From Pyrenochaeta sp. MPI-SDFR-AT-0127 (Eukaryota; Ascomycota; Dothideomycetes; Pleosporales; Cucurbitariaceae): 64,000 bases of DNA. The notes beneath the pieces are model-generated. The model ran no database searches and was not told the DNA's origin. It saw only the letters and a program-made list of their open reading frames with translations. Shown piece after piece: positions 46,626 to 56,751 of this stretch. The translations under genes and the position numbers were made by a program. The first letter of the stretch is position 1, and the number at the start of each line of letters is the position of its first letter. The DNA lies in assembly GCA_020747015.1 (NCBI GenBank), contig JAGTJM010000079.1, positions 62,001 to 126,000 of the forward strand. The letters run 5' to 3'.

Positions 46626-49600
46626 CTACGCAGTCACATCCCCGCTCTTTGCGCGCTTAGCCTCTCGCTCATCTCCTATGGCTGCTTCAGCACGACGTTT
46701 ACCATCGTCCTTCTTTGCGACTTCCTCTCTTGCTGCACGCCTCGCCTCCTTGTCTTGCTTCTCCTTCTCTTTCCGCAGTGCCTTGCTCTCAAACTCATGC
46801 CAATCACCCTCAAGTTCCTTGAGCGCTTCAGCACGCTTAGATGCTGGTGCTTCACTTGTGAAGAACGGGTGCTCGAGTACGTCTGCTGCGGTGGGTCGAG
46901 CTGTTGGATCAAAAAGGAACATTGCTTGAAGCAACTCAAAGGCCATTGGGCTAACTCTATCTTTATACTTCTCTTCGAACGTGGAGGGCTTTCGTTCGGT
47001 AGGGCGAAGCAATTCAAACCACTGCATGTCGACAATGCCAGGCCAGTCCTGAACCGTTGGAGTGCCGAGGACGTTGTAAATCTTGTCAAGTTGGTTGATC
47101 TCGCCACCGTCGCCGGGGAAGATGGCATGGCGGGTGAAAATCTCCACGAGCACACAGGCTGCTGACCATATGTCTACCGCTGGGCCGTACTGGGTCTCGC
47201 CAAGAAGGAGCTCAGGTGATCGGTACCAGATCGTGATGACGCGATTGGTGTAGTCGAGTTTGCTGCTTTTTGAATAGAATCTCGCAAGGCCGAAATCAGC
47301 CAATTTGAGTTGTCCAGTATTCGACACCAGAATATTCGCTGCTTTGATGTCCCGGTGGAGGACACCGCGGCGGTGAAGGTAATCCAATCCTTCAAAAAGC
47401 TGTTTGGCTAGATCCTTCTTGTGGGATTGCTCGAGTTTGAAGGTTGGATGGTTTAGTAAGCCAGTCAGATCATGAGACAGGTATTCGAAGACCATGAAGC
47501 AGTCGTTTTTTTCAACCATGACTTCTCGTAGCTTTACAATATTGTCATGATTGAGTGACTGTAGAAGCTTGATCTCTCGGATAGCAGTGACGGGGAACTG
47601 CCAATTGTTAGCGTGTAGGACATCATGCCTGAGTAGAAGACTTACACCATCGCGCTCCCCCTCCATACGAATCTTCTTTAGGGCTACCATGTCTTTTGTA
47701 TATACATGAACACCTTTGAAGACTTTGCCATATGTCCCTGAACCTACAACAGATTCATTGCCTGGCTTCCGATAGTAAACGGATTCCGAGGCGGCGTGCT
47801 CTGCGGTGAGGGTAGGTCGAGCTTTCGGTCGTTTCCTTTTGATCATCTTCGTCTTTGGTATTTCAGGGGGCGGTGTTCTCCGTTCTGGTCGAGGACCAGG
47901 ACGAGTCTCCGAGCGTGGGTCTGGCCGTCTCTCTTCAGGCCGTCGAGGTGGATAAGGCTCTCTCCGGTCTCTATCTCTGTTGTCGCGGATATCCCGAGGA
48001 TCGCGCATGTCTCGATGGTCACGGCCGAGGTCTCGAATGTCGCGCGGATCTCGAATATCCCTTGGATCGCGTGCATCTCTGTCCCGTGGGTCCCTATAAT
48101 CCCTCTCTCTATCACGATAATAGGCGTCTCGCGGGTCTCGTATGTCTCGCGGATCCCTGTCGCGGGGATCACGATAAGCAGGCTTTCGGTCGTAATAGTC
48201 GTCATAACGACGATCTCTGTCCCGATGGTCTCTATCACGTTCTCGATCACGTTCTCGATTTCGGTCCCGGTCATGGTGGTCTCTGTCCCGGAGATCACGT
48301 TCGTTTCGTATGTCAGATGCATATCTGGAGGAGGCTTCACGGGCAGCCTCTTTTGCTTTCGGGTCGAGAAGAGACTCCTTTGTAGACGCCTCTGGCTTCT
48401 CAGGCTCTTCCAGTCCAAGCTTGGCCTTGCTGGCGGGCGGAACTGGGTTCTTCGTTTTCAAAGAGAAGCTGAAGCCCAGTTTTGGCTGTGTGGGGGTAGC
48501 ACCAGTAGTAGCAGGCTTCGTCGGTGGTGCCATCTTCTTTTCTTCCTTCTGGCCTTCATCTTCTACGCGGAGGTCCTTGGAAGGGCGGAAAGGGTTGTCG
48601 TCAGCATCGACGGCTGCAGACTCGGTGGGCGCCGCTGGTGCAGGCGGTGGGCGTGGGGCTTCAGTCGCTGGGCGACCGCCCCGTGTACCAGAAGCTGGAG
48701 TCCAGCTCAGATTTGAGAACTGTGTCGGTGCAACACCCCGGCCGCGGCCGCCTTGTGCTCCAAAGGGGGCGCTCGCCCCAGGCCCTGATAACCGTCGATC
48801 TGGACCATTGAAATGATTCCCACGAAAGCCACCACCTCCTCGATAGGGGCCATTTTGGAAGCCAGAGTTTGAGGGATATTGTTGATTTGGATAGTACCCC
48901 GGCGAGTGGCTATGGTTGTTGTATGGGGACTGGTTCGGTGAATAGCCCTGCATAGGGGAGCTTTTGCATGTTAGCTCGGTACAGCATGATGATTGGGTAG
49001 AAACGTACCCTTGGTTGTGGTAAGGCTGCCCATTCCACCCTCCCCTTCCTCCATGGTAGGGTGATTGGCCTTGTGGGGGATATTGGCTTTGCCCAGAGTG
49101 TGGCGGCGAGTGCTGGAAGCCGGGCCCACCGCGGCCCTGGTACTGGTATGCTCCTCTCATTTTATCGTCCTCTTCCCTTCCCCTGGATGTGTCCGAATTG
49201 TGTCCTGATGCAGGAGCAGGCGAACCTTTGCGTGACGCTAGAGTGTTTGCACGGGTTGGCTTGTCGGGTTCAACTTCTCTGGCTTCTCTGTCAGAGCGCC
49301 GCCGAGGTTTTGATGTCGGAGAGGACGACCGGGACGAGTGGCGGTGGGTGAGCAGCCGTGGAGAGCTGCCTCTGCGTGAAGTTCTAGCCCGGGTAGGATT
49401 GGGCGAGGGGCTTCTCCGAACGGGTGCAGGAGAGTGTCTGCGCAGGGGAGAAGGAGACCTGGCGTGTCTAGGTGCTCGACTGCGACTTCTTTCTCTGTCA
49501 CGAGCGTGAGAGGTCCTGCGTGGCCTTTCTCCAGCTTCGTCGATGTGGCTACTTGGTCGTCGATCGTGTCTCCTAGGGGATGCTTTTCGAGGTGTGTGTT

Positions 49601-50324
49601 CACGGCGCGATCTTCTATCGGATGAAACAGACGTCTTCCGCGCACGATGATGTGCGACTGACCTGTAGTGCGAATCGGGGGATGGCGAGCGGCGGCGACT
49701 CGATGCCGCGGGAATGTACGTGTCTACGTCTGGCGAGGGTCGTCGCGGTGCTCGGTCGCGGTTGGGGCGCTGGGGTCGTGGGGACAAGGCTCTTGCAACG
49801 GGCCGGTGCGTCGAATCTGCACGCCGGGTGCGCGATCTCGAGCGTCCCGCACTGCGGCTCCTATGCCGCCTGGTTCGCTTGTGGGAGCCCTTTGGCGATG
49901 GCGAGCGGCTGCGATAGCGTTTCGAGGATGGCGTCGAGTCGCGATGGCGGCGGTGGTGGTGGTGGTGGTGATGGTGGTGGTGGTGTCGATGGGAGTGGGC
50001 AGCCCGGTCTGCACTGGACTCCCTCTGCGAGCCTCGATAGCGCTCCTCCTTGGAGGCGCCACGGCTCCGGCGACGAGTGCCGTCTCTGCTGGGACTTCGT
50101 TCGCGTGAGCGCTCCCTCACGTGCTTGGCCGAGGAACGAGAGTCGGCGTCGAGGGTGCGATGTCTGGACGAATCCGTCGGGGCGCGTGGCGTGGGTGACG
50201 CTGGCCTGGGATGGTTGCTGCGCTCCTCGCGAGGGCGTTCCCTGCTCCGCTCTCTGTTGTCCCTGGTGGAGGAATCCTCTGGTCTCCACTGGTCTATATC
50301 CTGGGCCCGTCGCAGGGCAGCCAT
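46626..50324 (-). CDS. CTK1: CTK1/CDK12-type RNA polymerase II CTD kinase
   Basis: Three exons (50324-49009, 48960-47646, 47597-46626) join to 1200 aa. The C-terminal third is a complete cyclin-dependent kinase. It has the Gly loop GSGTYGKVFKG, VALKKIR, the cyclin-binding helix PVTAIRE (split from the N-lobe by intron 2), HRDIKAANIL, DFGLARF and the T-loop YTNRVITIWYRSPELLLGE. PVTAIRE points to the CDK12/Ctk1 group that phosphorylates Ser2 of the polymerase II tail during elongation. The long N-terminus has RS-type dipeptides, an 11-residue His run (about residues 114-124), a Gly/Tyr/Pro/Gln-rich middle and an Arg/Asp repeat (about residues 680-790). Such tails usually place the kinase in nuclear condensates. 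The C-terminal tail is Lys/Glu-rich. Confidence 0.92.
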   Translation of the reverse strand: MAALRRAQDIDQWRPEDSSTRDNRERSRERPREERSNHPRPASPTPRAPTDSSRHRTLDADSRSSAKHVRERSRERSPSRDGTRRRSRGASKEERYRGSQRESSADRAAHSHRHHHHHHHHHHHRRHRDSTPSSKRYRSRSPSPKGSHKRTRRHRSRSAGRSRSRTRRADSTHRPVARALSPRPQRPNRDRAPRRPSPDVDTYIPAASSRRRSPSPDSHYRSVAHHRARKTSVSSDRRSRREHTPRKASPRRHDRRPSSHIDEAGERPRRTSHARDRERSRSRAPRHARSPSPLRRHSPAPVRRSPSPNPTRARTSRRGSSPRLLTHRHSSRSSSPTSKPRRRSDREAREVEPDKPTRANTLASRKGSPAPASGHNSDTSRGREEDDKMRGAYQYQGRGGPGFQHSPPHSGQSQYPPQGQSPYHGGRGGWNGQPYHNQGYVSTQSSCCTELTCKSSPMQGYSPNQSPYNNHSHSPGYYPNQQYPSNSGFQNGPYRGGGGFRGNHFNGPDRRLSGPGASAPFGAQGGRGRGVAPTQFSNLSWTPASGTRGGRPATEAPRPPPAPAAPTESAAVDADDNPFRPSKDLRVEDEGQKEEKKMAPPTKPATTGATPTQPKLGFSFSLKTKNPVPPASKAKLGLEEPEKPEASTKESLLDPKAKEAAREASSRYASDIRNERDLRDRDHHDRDRNRERDRERDRDHRDRDRRYDDYYDRKPAYRDPRDRDPRDIRDPRDAYYRDRERDYRDPRDRDARDPRDIRDPRDIRDLGRDHRDMRDPRDIRDNRDRDRREPYPPRRPEERRPDPRSETRPGPRPERRTPPPEIPKTKMIKRKRPKARPTLTAEHAASESVYYRKPGNESVVGSGTYGKVFKGVHVYTKDMVALKKIRMEGERDGVSLLLRHDVLHANNWQFPVTAIREIKLLQSLNHDNIVKLREVMVEKNDCFMVFEYLSHDLTGLLNHPTFKLEQSHKKDLAKQLFEGLDYLHRRGVLHRDIKAANILVSNTGQLKLADFGLARFYSKSSKLDYTNRVITIWYRSPELLLGETQYGPAVDIWSAACVLVEIFTRHAIFPGDGGEINQLDKIYNVLGTPTVQDWPGIVDMQWFELLRPTERKPSTFEEKYKDRVSPMAFELLQAMFLFDPTARPTAADVLEHPFFTSEAPASKRAEALKELEGDWHEFESKALRKEKEKQDKEARRAAREEVAKKDDGKRRAEAAIGDEREAKRAKSGDVTA
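47945..48300 (-). repeat. Coding Arg-Asp repeat region in the kinase gene
   Basis: This stretch encodes degenerate RDPRD / RDIRD / RDRD repeats within the CTK1-type protein. At DNA level it shows as irregular short repeats rich in TCTCG and GGATC. It is an obvious site for length variation between strains. Confidence 0.8.
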
Positions 50325-52276
50325 AGAGGCAGGAGTGTCATCAGAGGTTGCGAGGGTGAAGCATCAAAGGTCCGCGGGTCAGAGTGCCACGGCCTAACCG
50401 AGCGTCAAAGGCTCGACACGCGCTGCAATCTCAGCCTTGCCGCGTGTGCAGGTCGGGGATGGCGCAAGAAGAGGAGAAAAGAGGCCGCAGCGACTGCTCG
50501 GAAATCACAGCCAGGCGTGCGCTGGCGTCGGTGCTCGTCTCAGTGATGCTGTCGTGCCGCTGCAGCAGCGCTTTCTCGCCGGCCGCCTTTTGCCTGCCGC
50601 TATCAAGGGCGCCAAGCCCCGTGACAAGGAGGACCTCAGCGATCAGCCTGCGGGATCCTTTCACGGCCTCCAGACACGTCCTCTTTGGCTGCTGCTTGTC
50701 TTGCCCACGCCATTGGCTTTCTCCTTGTCGCTGCCGCCGGCCTGCCAGGCATGCCCAACAGGCGTCACAATAGCTATCTAATGCATGCGAAGAGAGAGAG
50801 AGAGAGAGTCACAGAACAAGTCCTGGGTTCAGTGCACGCCGGTAAGCAGCATGCAAAGACGCGAATAGTTCCCAAAGGGCCAAGTGGCAGGGTGGTAGCA
50901 GTATGATGATGATGGTGTCCTGGCAGAGGGAGACAGAGCTGTGGCATGGTCTTGTTGGTGGCCTGGATGGAGAGGGAGCCGCGATGCATCTGGCGGCCAA
51001 AAGTCGAGAGGGGGGCATGGAAGTGAGATTGCGTGAAGTTACAGCATCCAGCCAGGGCAGGGTACTCAGCCTTGACGTACGTCTGCTCAGCGAATTCAAG
51101 CAAAAGCACCAAAAGCGATTGCTGAGCGCTCGCCCAGACTTGTCCAAATGAACAGAGAACGACGCAGCATCATGCGGCACAAGGGAAATGGGCCAGACGC
51201 AATCCAGCCCTCTCGTCCAAAGTTCCGGCCGTTAGGACTTACAACCGACATGGCGATTTGATAGACGTATAATGTTGCTCCAAGCAGGCTCACAGGGTTG
51301 ACGAGGGAGCGAGATGCTCACGACGGCCGTACTGTGCAAGCCAGGGCAAGGCCTGGACAGTGGAAGCGGATAGGTGAGGCAGCAGGTAGTCTGCGCCATG
51401 CTCGTCGCAATCAAAGTTGGCGTAGACAGAGTACACGGCGCAAGTTAGTACACAGCTGCCAGGGCAGCAAATGGCGCAGGCCACGGGCGATGCATCCATA
51501 TCCCCATCTCTCTCCCACCGCCCTTTTTTCTCCCACAAGTAACTAGTCCATGATATATCGAAGAGTAAAGTGATGCGCCTGAGACAGGCGGTTGGCGATG
51601 CTGGAGTGAGTGCCTTGCGACGCTCATGGCGAGGGTGAGCACGAGGGGAGTCGCTGAGAAGCCTTAGGCCGCATCAAGGCCGTCTTTCCCTCCCTCGTCG
51701 CCATCGTCACTACACGGCGGTGAATATCGGGCACTTTGCTGCCTATGATCCAGCGGATACATACCTGGCCAGGCGTGCAGCAAAGGCGGAAGGGGGAGGG
51801 GCAGGTTTGGGGCGAGGGAAGGGTGGGTGGTGTTGGTGTTGACGCTGCCACTCGGCATTCCTGCTCCCTTCACCAGGCAAACCGCCGGCGCCCGCTTGGC
51901 CCGAGTCACGTGTCAGGGCTGCATCACGTGCTCGGTCAGATGGCCTTTTCGCGGGAACCGGCGTCATTGTCCATGGGCGCGGGGCGCGTTCTTGTGTCAG
52001 CCACGTGACATAATCACAGCGAATTGGCGTCATCGTCGGGGTCAGAGAGAACCTGCGCGCTAATCCTCTTTCGGCATGCGCAGGTGAAAGTTATTCGATT
52101 CCAGTCATGGAGACCGAACCTCCGCCAATATCCCTCAGGTCAAAGCATGCGCCGAATCGACTGTAACTTACAGGCACTCGTGCCACCTTCCCATTCATAG
52201 TCGCCTCCATCCCATCTCAAATACCTTAAAAGACCTCTTTTCTCGTCCACTCCACATCCGAAGCATCCCCGCAGCA
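50325..52276. promoter_or_regulatory. Long divergent promoter region of kinase and GTP cyclohydrolase genes
   Basis: Almost 2 kb lies between the divergent kinase and GTP cyclohydrolase starts. Many antisense and short frames exist because the region is GC-rich, but none has a recognisable product. It includes an (AG)9 microsatellite at 50791-50808. Long leaders or a small untranslated RNA cannot be excluded. Confidence 0.4.
50791..50808. repeat. (AG)9 microsatellite
   Basis: A perfect AG dinucleotide run in the upstream region of the kinase gene. Confidence 0.85.
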
Positions 52277-53307
52277 ATGGACCCCGAAACCCCAAAGCCC
52301 AAGTCGGCACTCCCCACGCACATGGTCAACGGCCGCTCGCCGCTACGTGTCTCGACTGAAGCGCGCGATAAGAAAGAGCGGGAGAATCTCTTCAATGCCA
52401 TAGAAACATCCAACCGTGGCCGTCAGATTGTCAACTTTGACGGCCCCAACGGCTACTTTCCTGCAAAGTCCTCGGGCGCCAGTGCGCACGACCATAGCGA
52501 CATTGTGCACAGCGAGATTGACGTCGAGGGCTACAACGAAGGCGCCGTTGCGCACACTCCATTGGCCACCAGCCGCGCTCACAGCCCATACACCCAACAC
52601 CCCACCATCGACTTTGACGGGCTTAGCTGGCCCAGCAAGGGTACGCGGGGGAGGAAGGAGGCCACCGAAGAAGAAAAAGCAGAGAACTTGAAGAAACTCT
52701 CGGGCGCTGTTCGAACCATGCTCGAGTGTCTGGGCGAGGACCCAGACCGCGAAGGGCTGCTGGACACTCCAGAGCGCTATGCCAAAGCCCTACTGTTCTT
52801 CACAAAGGGATACGAAGAGAATCTCCGGGATATTGTCAATGGTGCTGTTTTCCACGAGGACCACGACGAGCTGGTCATCGTCAAAGACATTGAGATCTTC
52901 TCCCTCTGCGAGCACCATCTGGTGCCGTTTACTGGCAAGGTACGCTCCACCCCACAGTCCCCATACTCTCCGACCCGAACTTGGCATTAACTTTGTATTT
53001 CCAGATGCACATTGGCTATATTCCCAACCGCCGAGTAATCGGTCTTTCAAAGCTTGCCCGCATTGCCGAGATGTTTGCCCGCCGCCTGCAAGTCCAGGAA
53101 CGTCTGACCAAACAAGTCGCCCTTGCACTATCCGAGATGCTACAACCACAAGGTGTTGCCGTCGTCGTCGAATCGAGCCATCTCTGCATGGTCATGCGTG
53201 GAGTCCAGAAAACTGGAACATCAACAACCACAAGTTGCATGCTCGGCCGCATGCGCTCCACTGCCAAAACGAGGGAGGAGTTCTTGAGTCTTATCAACAG
53301 ACGCTAG
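52277..53307 (+). CDS. FOL2: GTP cyclohydrolase I
   Basis: Two exons (52277-52939 and 53005-53307) give 321 aa. The catalytic core has EDPDREGLLDTPERYAKAL and the zinc site LCEHHLVPF (Cys211). After the intron it continues with HIGYIPNRRVIGLSKLARIA, LTKQVA and the second zinc cysteine in SSHLCMVMRG (Cys282). The enzyme opens the guanine ring of GTP to make dihydroneopterin triphosphate, the first step of folate and tetrahydrobiopterin synthesis, and works as a decamer in the cytosol. The N-terminal 130 residues are a low-complexity fungal extension. All catalytic residues are present, so it is very likely functional. Confidence 0.95.
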
Positions 53308-53943
53308 GCCTCGACTCTCCCTTGTGCAGCACAATGCACTCTTGGGGCAGGTTCGCCTTTTCTCGTGCATCGTTTTTCCTTGTATATAAATTATGAGTCA
53401 TGTCCCACGAAAAGGCGTTCAGGGTGAGGAGTTCATCACTCTCAGGGCGGTCGTTCTCATTGCAATACTTAGACGCATTGGCCTTCAACAGCGCCAGGCC
53501 TTCAACAGGTGCTACTACTACCTCCATTATTATCTCTCAACTCGTGTGTTCATTTTTGTCCATTGTAGGACTTTAATGTTTCAAAGCTTGGTCGGAATTT
53601 TATAAAACCAACAATATCTCAGTAGACTCCTCACACGAGTTTCCAATGTGGGGCAAGCCCTACAACATTTTTGACCAATATAACCAGTTCTCGCATGTTT
53701 TAACATCAGGTACTAGGGAGATAACTTGCAAACAGCGATAAACCCGGTATGGCTTGGCGTGCTTACCGTGCTGACTAGACAACTATAACAGCATCAACTG
53801 CAACAATAGTCTGCAAACCGTCCGAAGCAGCAAATATTCAGAGGCAGAATTTTTCTCCAGACTTTTTTTCCAGTATTGTGCGTATCTCGCCCATAGAGCA
53901 AAGGCGTCTCGACAGTGAACTGAATTACACGGTCAACTGCAAC
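53308..53943. other. Intergenic region
   Basis: The region holds the 3' flank of the GTP cyclohydrolase gene and the promoter of the dienelactone hydrolase gene. An in-frame GTG at 53878 extends the downstream frame but is not a normal start. Nothing else was recognised. Confidence 0.45.
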
Positions 53944-54714
53944 ATGACTTCTCAGAACACATTCTCATCATGCTGTCTCAAGAACTTCGCTTGGGATGGC
54001 ACGCCTACTGGCCATGAAACTACTCTGTCCACGAATCCAACCTACGTTACGGGTACCAACCCTACTGCAGCAGTCTTGTATGTCCACGACGCTCTAGGCT
54101 GGAAATTTGGCAATGCACGATTGCTCGCCGACCACATCGCCCGCGAAGCAAATGTGACAGTCTATATGCCCGATTTCTTTGGCGGCGAGGAACTAGACAA
54201 ATCGGCTATTCTCCAAGGGCGATTCCAGGACCTGGACATAGTAGGCTTTACGACCCGCAACAGTCGCGAGATTCGGGAGCCGGAAATCTTTGCCTGTGCA
54301 AAAGCACTGAAGGACATGGGACATCACAAAATAGGTGCCATGGGTTACTGTTACGGCGGATGGGGTGTGCTTCGTCTAGCCGCTCCTCAACCCCCACTCC
54401 ACACGCCGCTGGTGGATGCAATCGTCTGTGCACATCCTTCCTGGGTCACCAAAGCCGACATTGACGATGTAGCCACTCCCATTCAATTCCTGGCGCCTGA
54501 AAACGACGACTACTTCCCGCCCGAGCTCAAGCTGTACGCTTTCCAGAAGTTGGTCCTTGAGAAGAAGAGCGTGCCCGTCGAGTGGGTGCATTTTCCAGGG
54601 GTTGCACATGGTTGTCTAACCAAAGGAGATGAGAAGGTAGAGGGCGAGAGAGAGGCAATGGCCAAAGGGAAGGATTCTGTGGTGAATTGGTTCAGGCAGT
54701 GGCTTACTGTGTAG
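53944..54714 (+). CDS. Dienelactone hydrolase family protein
   Basis: A single exon of 256 aa from the ATG at 53944 (MTSQNTFSSCCLKNFAWDG). The fold signature is clear: AAVLYVHDALGWKFGNARLLAD, then YMPDFFGGEELD. The nucleophile elbow GYCYGG (Cys136) is typical of dienelactone hydrolases, in which Cys replaces Ser. The acid is likely in APENDDYFP, and the His is in VAHGCLTKGD. Members open lactones, for example in aromatic degradation, but many fungal paralogs have unknown substrates. The gene stands between housekeeping genes with no obvious pathway partners. It appears complete. Confidence 0.88.
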   Translation: MTSQNTFSSCCLKNFAWDGTPTGHETTLSTNPTYVTGTNPTAAVLYVHDALGWKFGNARLLADHIAREANVTVYMPDFFGGEELDKSAILQGRFQDLDIVGFTTRNSREIREPEIFACAKALKDMGHHKIGAMGYCYGGWGVLRLAAPQPPLHTPLVDAIVCAHPSWVTKADIDDVATPIQFLAPENDDYFPPELKLYAFQKLVLEKKSVPVEWVHFPGVAHGCLTKGDEKVEGEREAMAKGKDSVVNWFRQWLTV

Positions 54715-56751
54715 ACTGTGTAGACTGTGAAAGGCAGACTGGCTTTGCAATGTGCACATTGTTCTAAATTGCAGATTACCGAGATGCTTAAAGCATTACC
54801 TGAGAAATTCATGTGAGTGGTTGACAAATATTCACAATCCTCAAAAAGTTTTAATTACAGTTTTATGGATATAATAGTGATTCCCACTACATCGTACTGC
54901 GCAGTATTATTGACTCGCCCTCGAGACTCGTAAGTATGGGCTGATTGCTGTGTTCCAAGTCACAAACTACCCCTTTTCGATCTTGCTCCCGGCACCAGGG
55001 TTCATAAGGGCAAAATTGCGAGGCTTGCAATCCTCTTGACAGCGGGTGTGGCTGGTGAGGAGTCACTGTTTTTCGTCATCCGAGGCGAAGTAAATAGAAT
55101 GACCAAATCGAGGCTGTACCGGGACATGTCCGCTGAATCCTCTAGACCAGGGCAAAATTCAAAGCATTACTGCGTCGTATACCTCCCGAGCGGCTAGAAT
55201 CTGTTCCTGACTTCGCCCTCGGCTCAAGACTTCATTCGTTGACGCTGCACAGCCACTGTGCCACACTGTGGCGAGTGGAAACCCATCGAAGCTGATCCAC
55301 ACAAAGGGGTTGGAAAAACAGGTAACATCGGTTCAAAGTTTGGTCCAGACAATCTCAACATGAAGTCGCAGTGAGCTGTAGACGATTGTTGTCTCCCGCA
55401 CTGGGCCCGTCTGGTGACGACATCGAGGCTGAGCTTCATCCCATCTTGCTCACTATGCTGATGGCAAATGACCAGTGTCTCTGCGAAGCGTGGGCAGTGT
55501 AAAACTTGGCGGTTGTCAGATCCGCACGCACATGTTCGATGTTCAACGCTGTACTAAGTCATTCTGTGTTACGCTTGGACACATGTCATCGCCAATGTCC
55601 GTAGAGTTTCGAGACAGCGGACAAGCCCGAGAAGTACCGCTCCAAGGCGAGGCAGATATTCATCTGAAAGAAATGGAGCTCTGAGCCCCGCACTTGTATT
55701 CGTTGTATCTACAAGGTACTCTCCGAGGCTAACTTTGACGATCAAGTAGGTCGGTCCTAGCAGTAGTGTAGCAATATCCTGAGAAATATGGCCAATCTCG
55801 GAAGTAATAATGACAATTGCCGGAAGTGGGCAGCCGTGTTTCAGAGTGCTGCCTCAAGTTGACCGCCCGTAAAGGCCTGACAGCCCATCAATTCAGGCAG
55901 TCTCAGCAGGCAGGAGGCCGTCCGACTATAAGGCATTTTCTCCTGGAACAGGCATTTGTCAGAATGTACCTATCAGCTCCGGCTGTCATCCAAGAAGGGA
56001 CTAGACCGTGGCGAAGCATTGTGTGGCGTGTGGCTTAGCCCTCTCTCCGACCAATGGCAGTTTGTCGCCCCTTGAAAAGCCCTGCTAGCTTCCATTTAGT
56101 CTACACGGAAGCCTGCAAGCATACATCCAGCTTCAACTTCACGATAATGAGCATTCTGAACTTCACACGTCTAGAGTGTCGACGTCATGAGAATGGAGAA
56201 GACTTGCTTCGGCGGGTCGGAGCATCAAGCAGGAGGGACCCGCGCTTCGGTGTGGAAATCCAGTTTTGCACTGCCCCCTCCAAGGAGCGCCGTCGTCTTG
56301 ACCTCTGGGCATTCCGCCATCGGAAAACTGCTTGCCACCAAAGAGTCGACTTTGGCATGGCTTGGCTGTCGACCAACAGCGCAGCGATCATTGCGACGCC
56401 AAAAAGCACTGTTGGCATCGAGCGGACTTTCAGCAAGCCTCATCCGTCGTAATCGCATTCAAGAATGACAAGACCGTAATATGGCCGAGCAGGGGCCCGC
56501 CGAGCAAAGGCTTCAGCGGGCGACTTCCTGTCTCCAGAATGAAATGACGCATCCAAGAGCCGAGTACGTTTAGCCATGGGGCAAACATCTACACAGCCCC
56601 CCCATAGGTATATGGGCGCTTGGGTTGCGCGCTTCGCGCTGTCAGAGCATAGTTATCAACTCACCACCACGTGTTGCCTTACGCCCTCCAACACCACAAC
56701 TTCCTCTTTTTTGTTTTGTTTTGGGCGGTATACTCATATTCATTCATCAAG
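54715..56751. other. Long intergenic region upstream of the calcium pump
   Basis: About 2 kb without a convincing gene. The frames seen (up to about 130 codons near 56054-56452) lack motifs and splice partners. Two GAGGCTG heptamers lie at 55110-55116 and 55425-55431, the core reported for calcineurin-responsive (Crz1) elements in yeast; at over 1.3 kb from the start codon their role is speculative. The last 80 bases before 56752 are T-rich leader-like sequence. Confidence 0.4.

Noticed and set aside
47796..48716. Plus-strand open frame of about 300 codons
   Set aside because: It is antisense to the kinase's Arg-Asp repeat, whose codon pattern leaves the opposite strand open; it has no domain of its own.
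49580..50326. Plus-strand open frame with Gly/Val-rich runs
   Set aside because: It is antisense to the RS- and His-rich part of the kinase; the Gly/Val runs are the complement of His codons.
56054..56452. Plus-strand frame of 132 codons upstream of the calcium pump
   Set aside because: Frames of similar length occur on both strands here; no domain, signal or intron context supports a gene.
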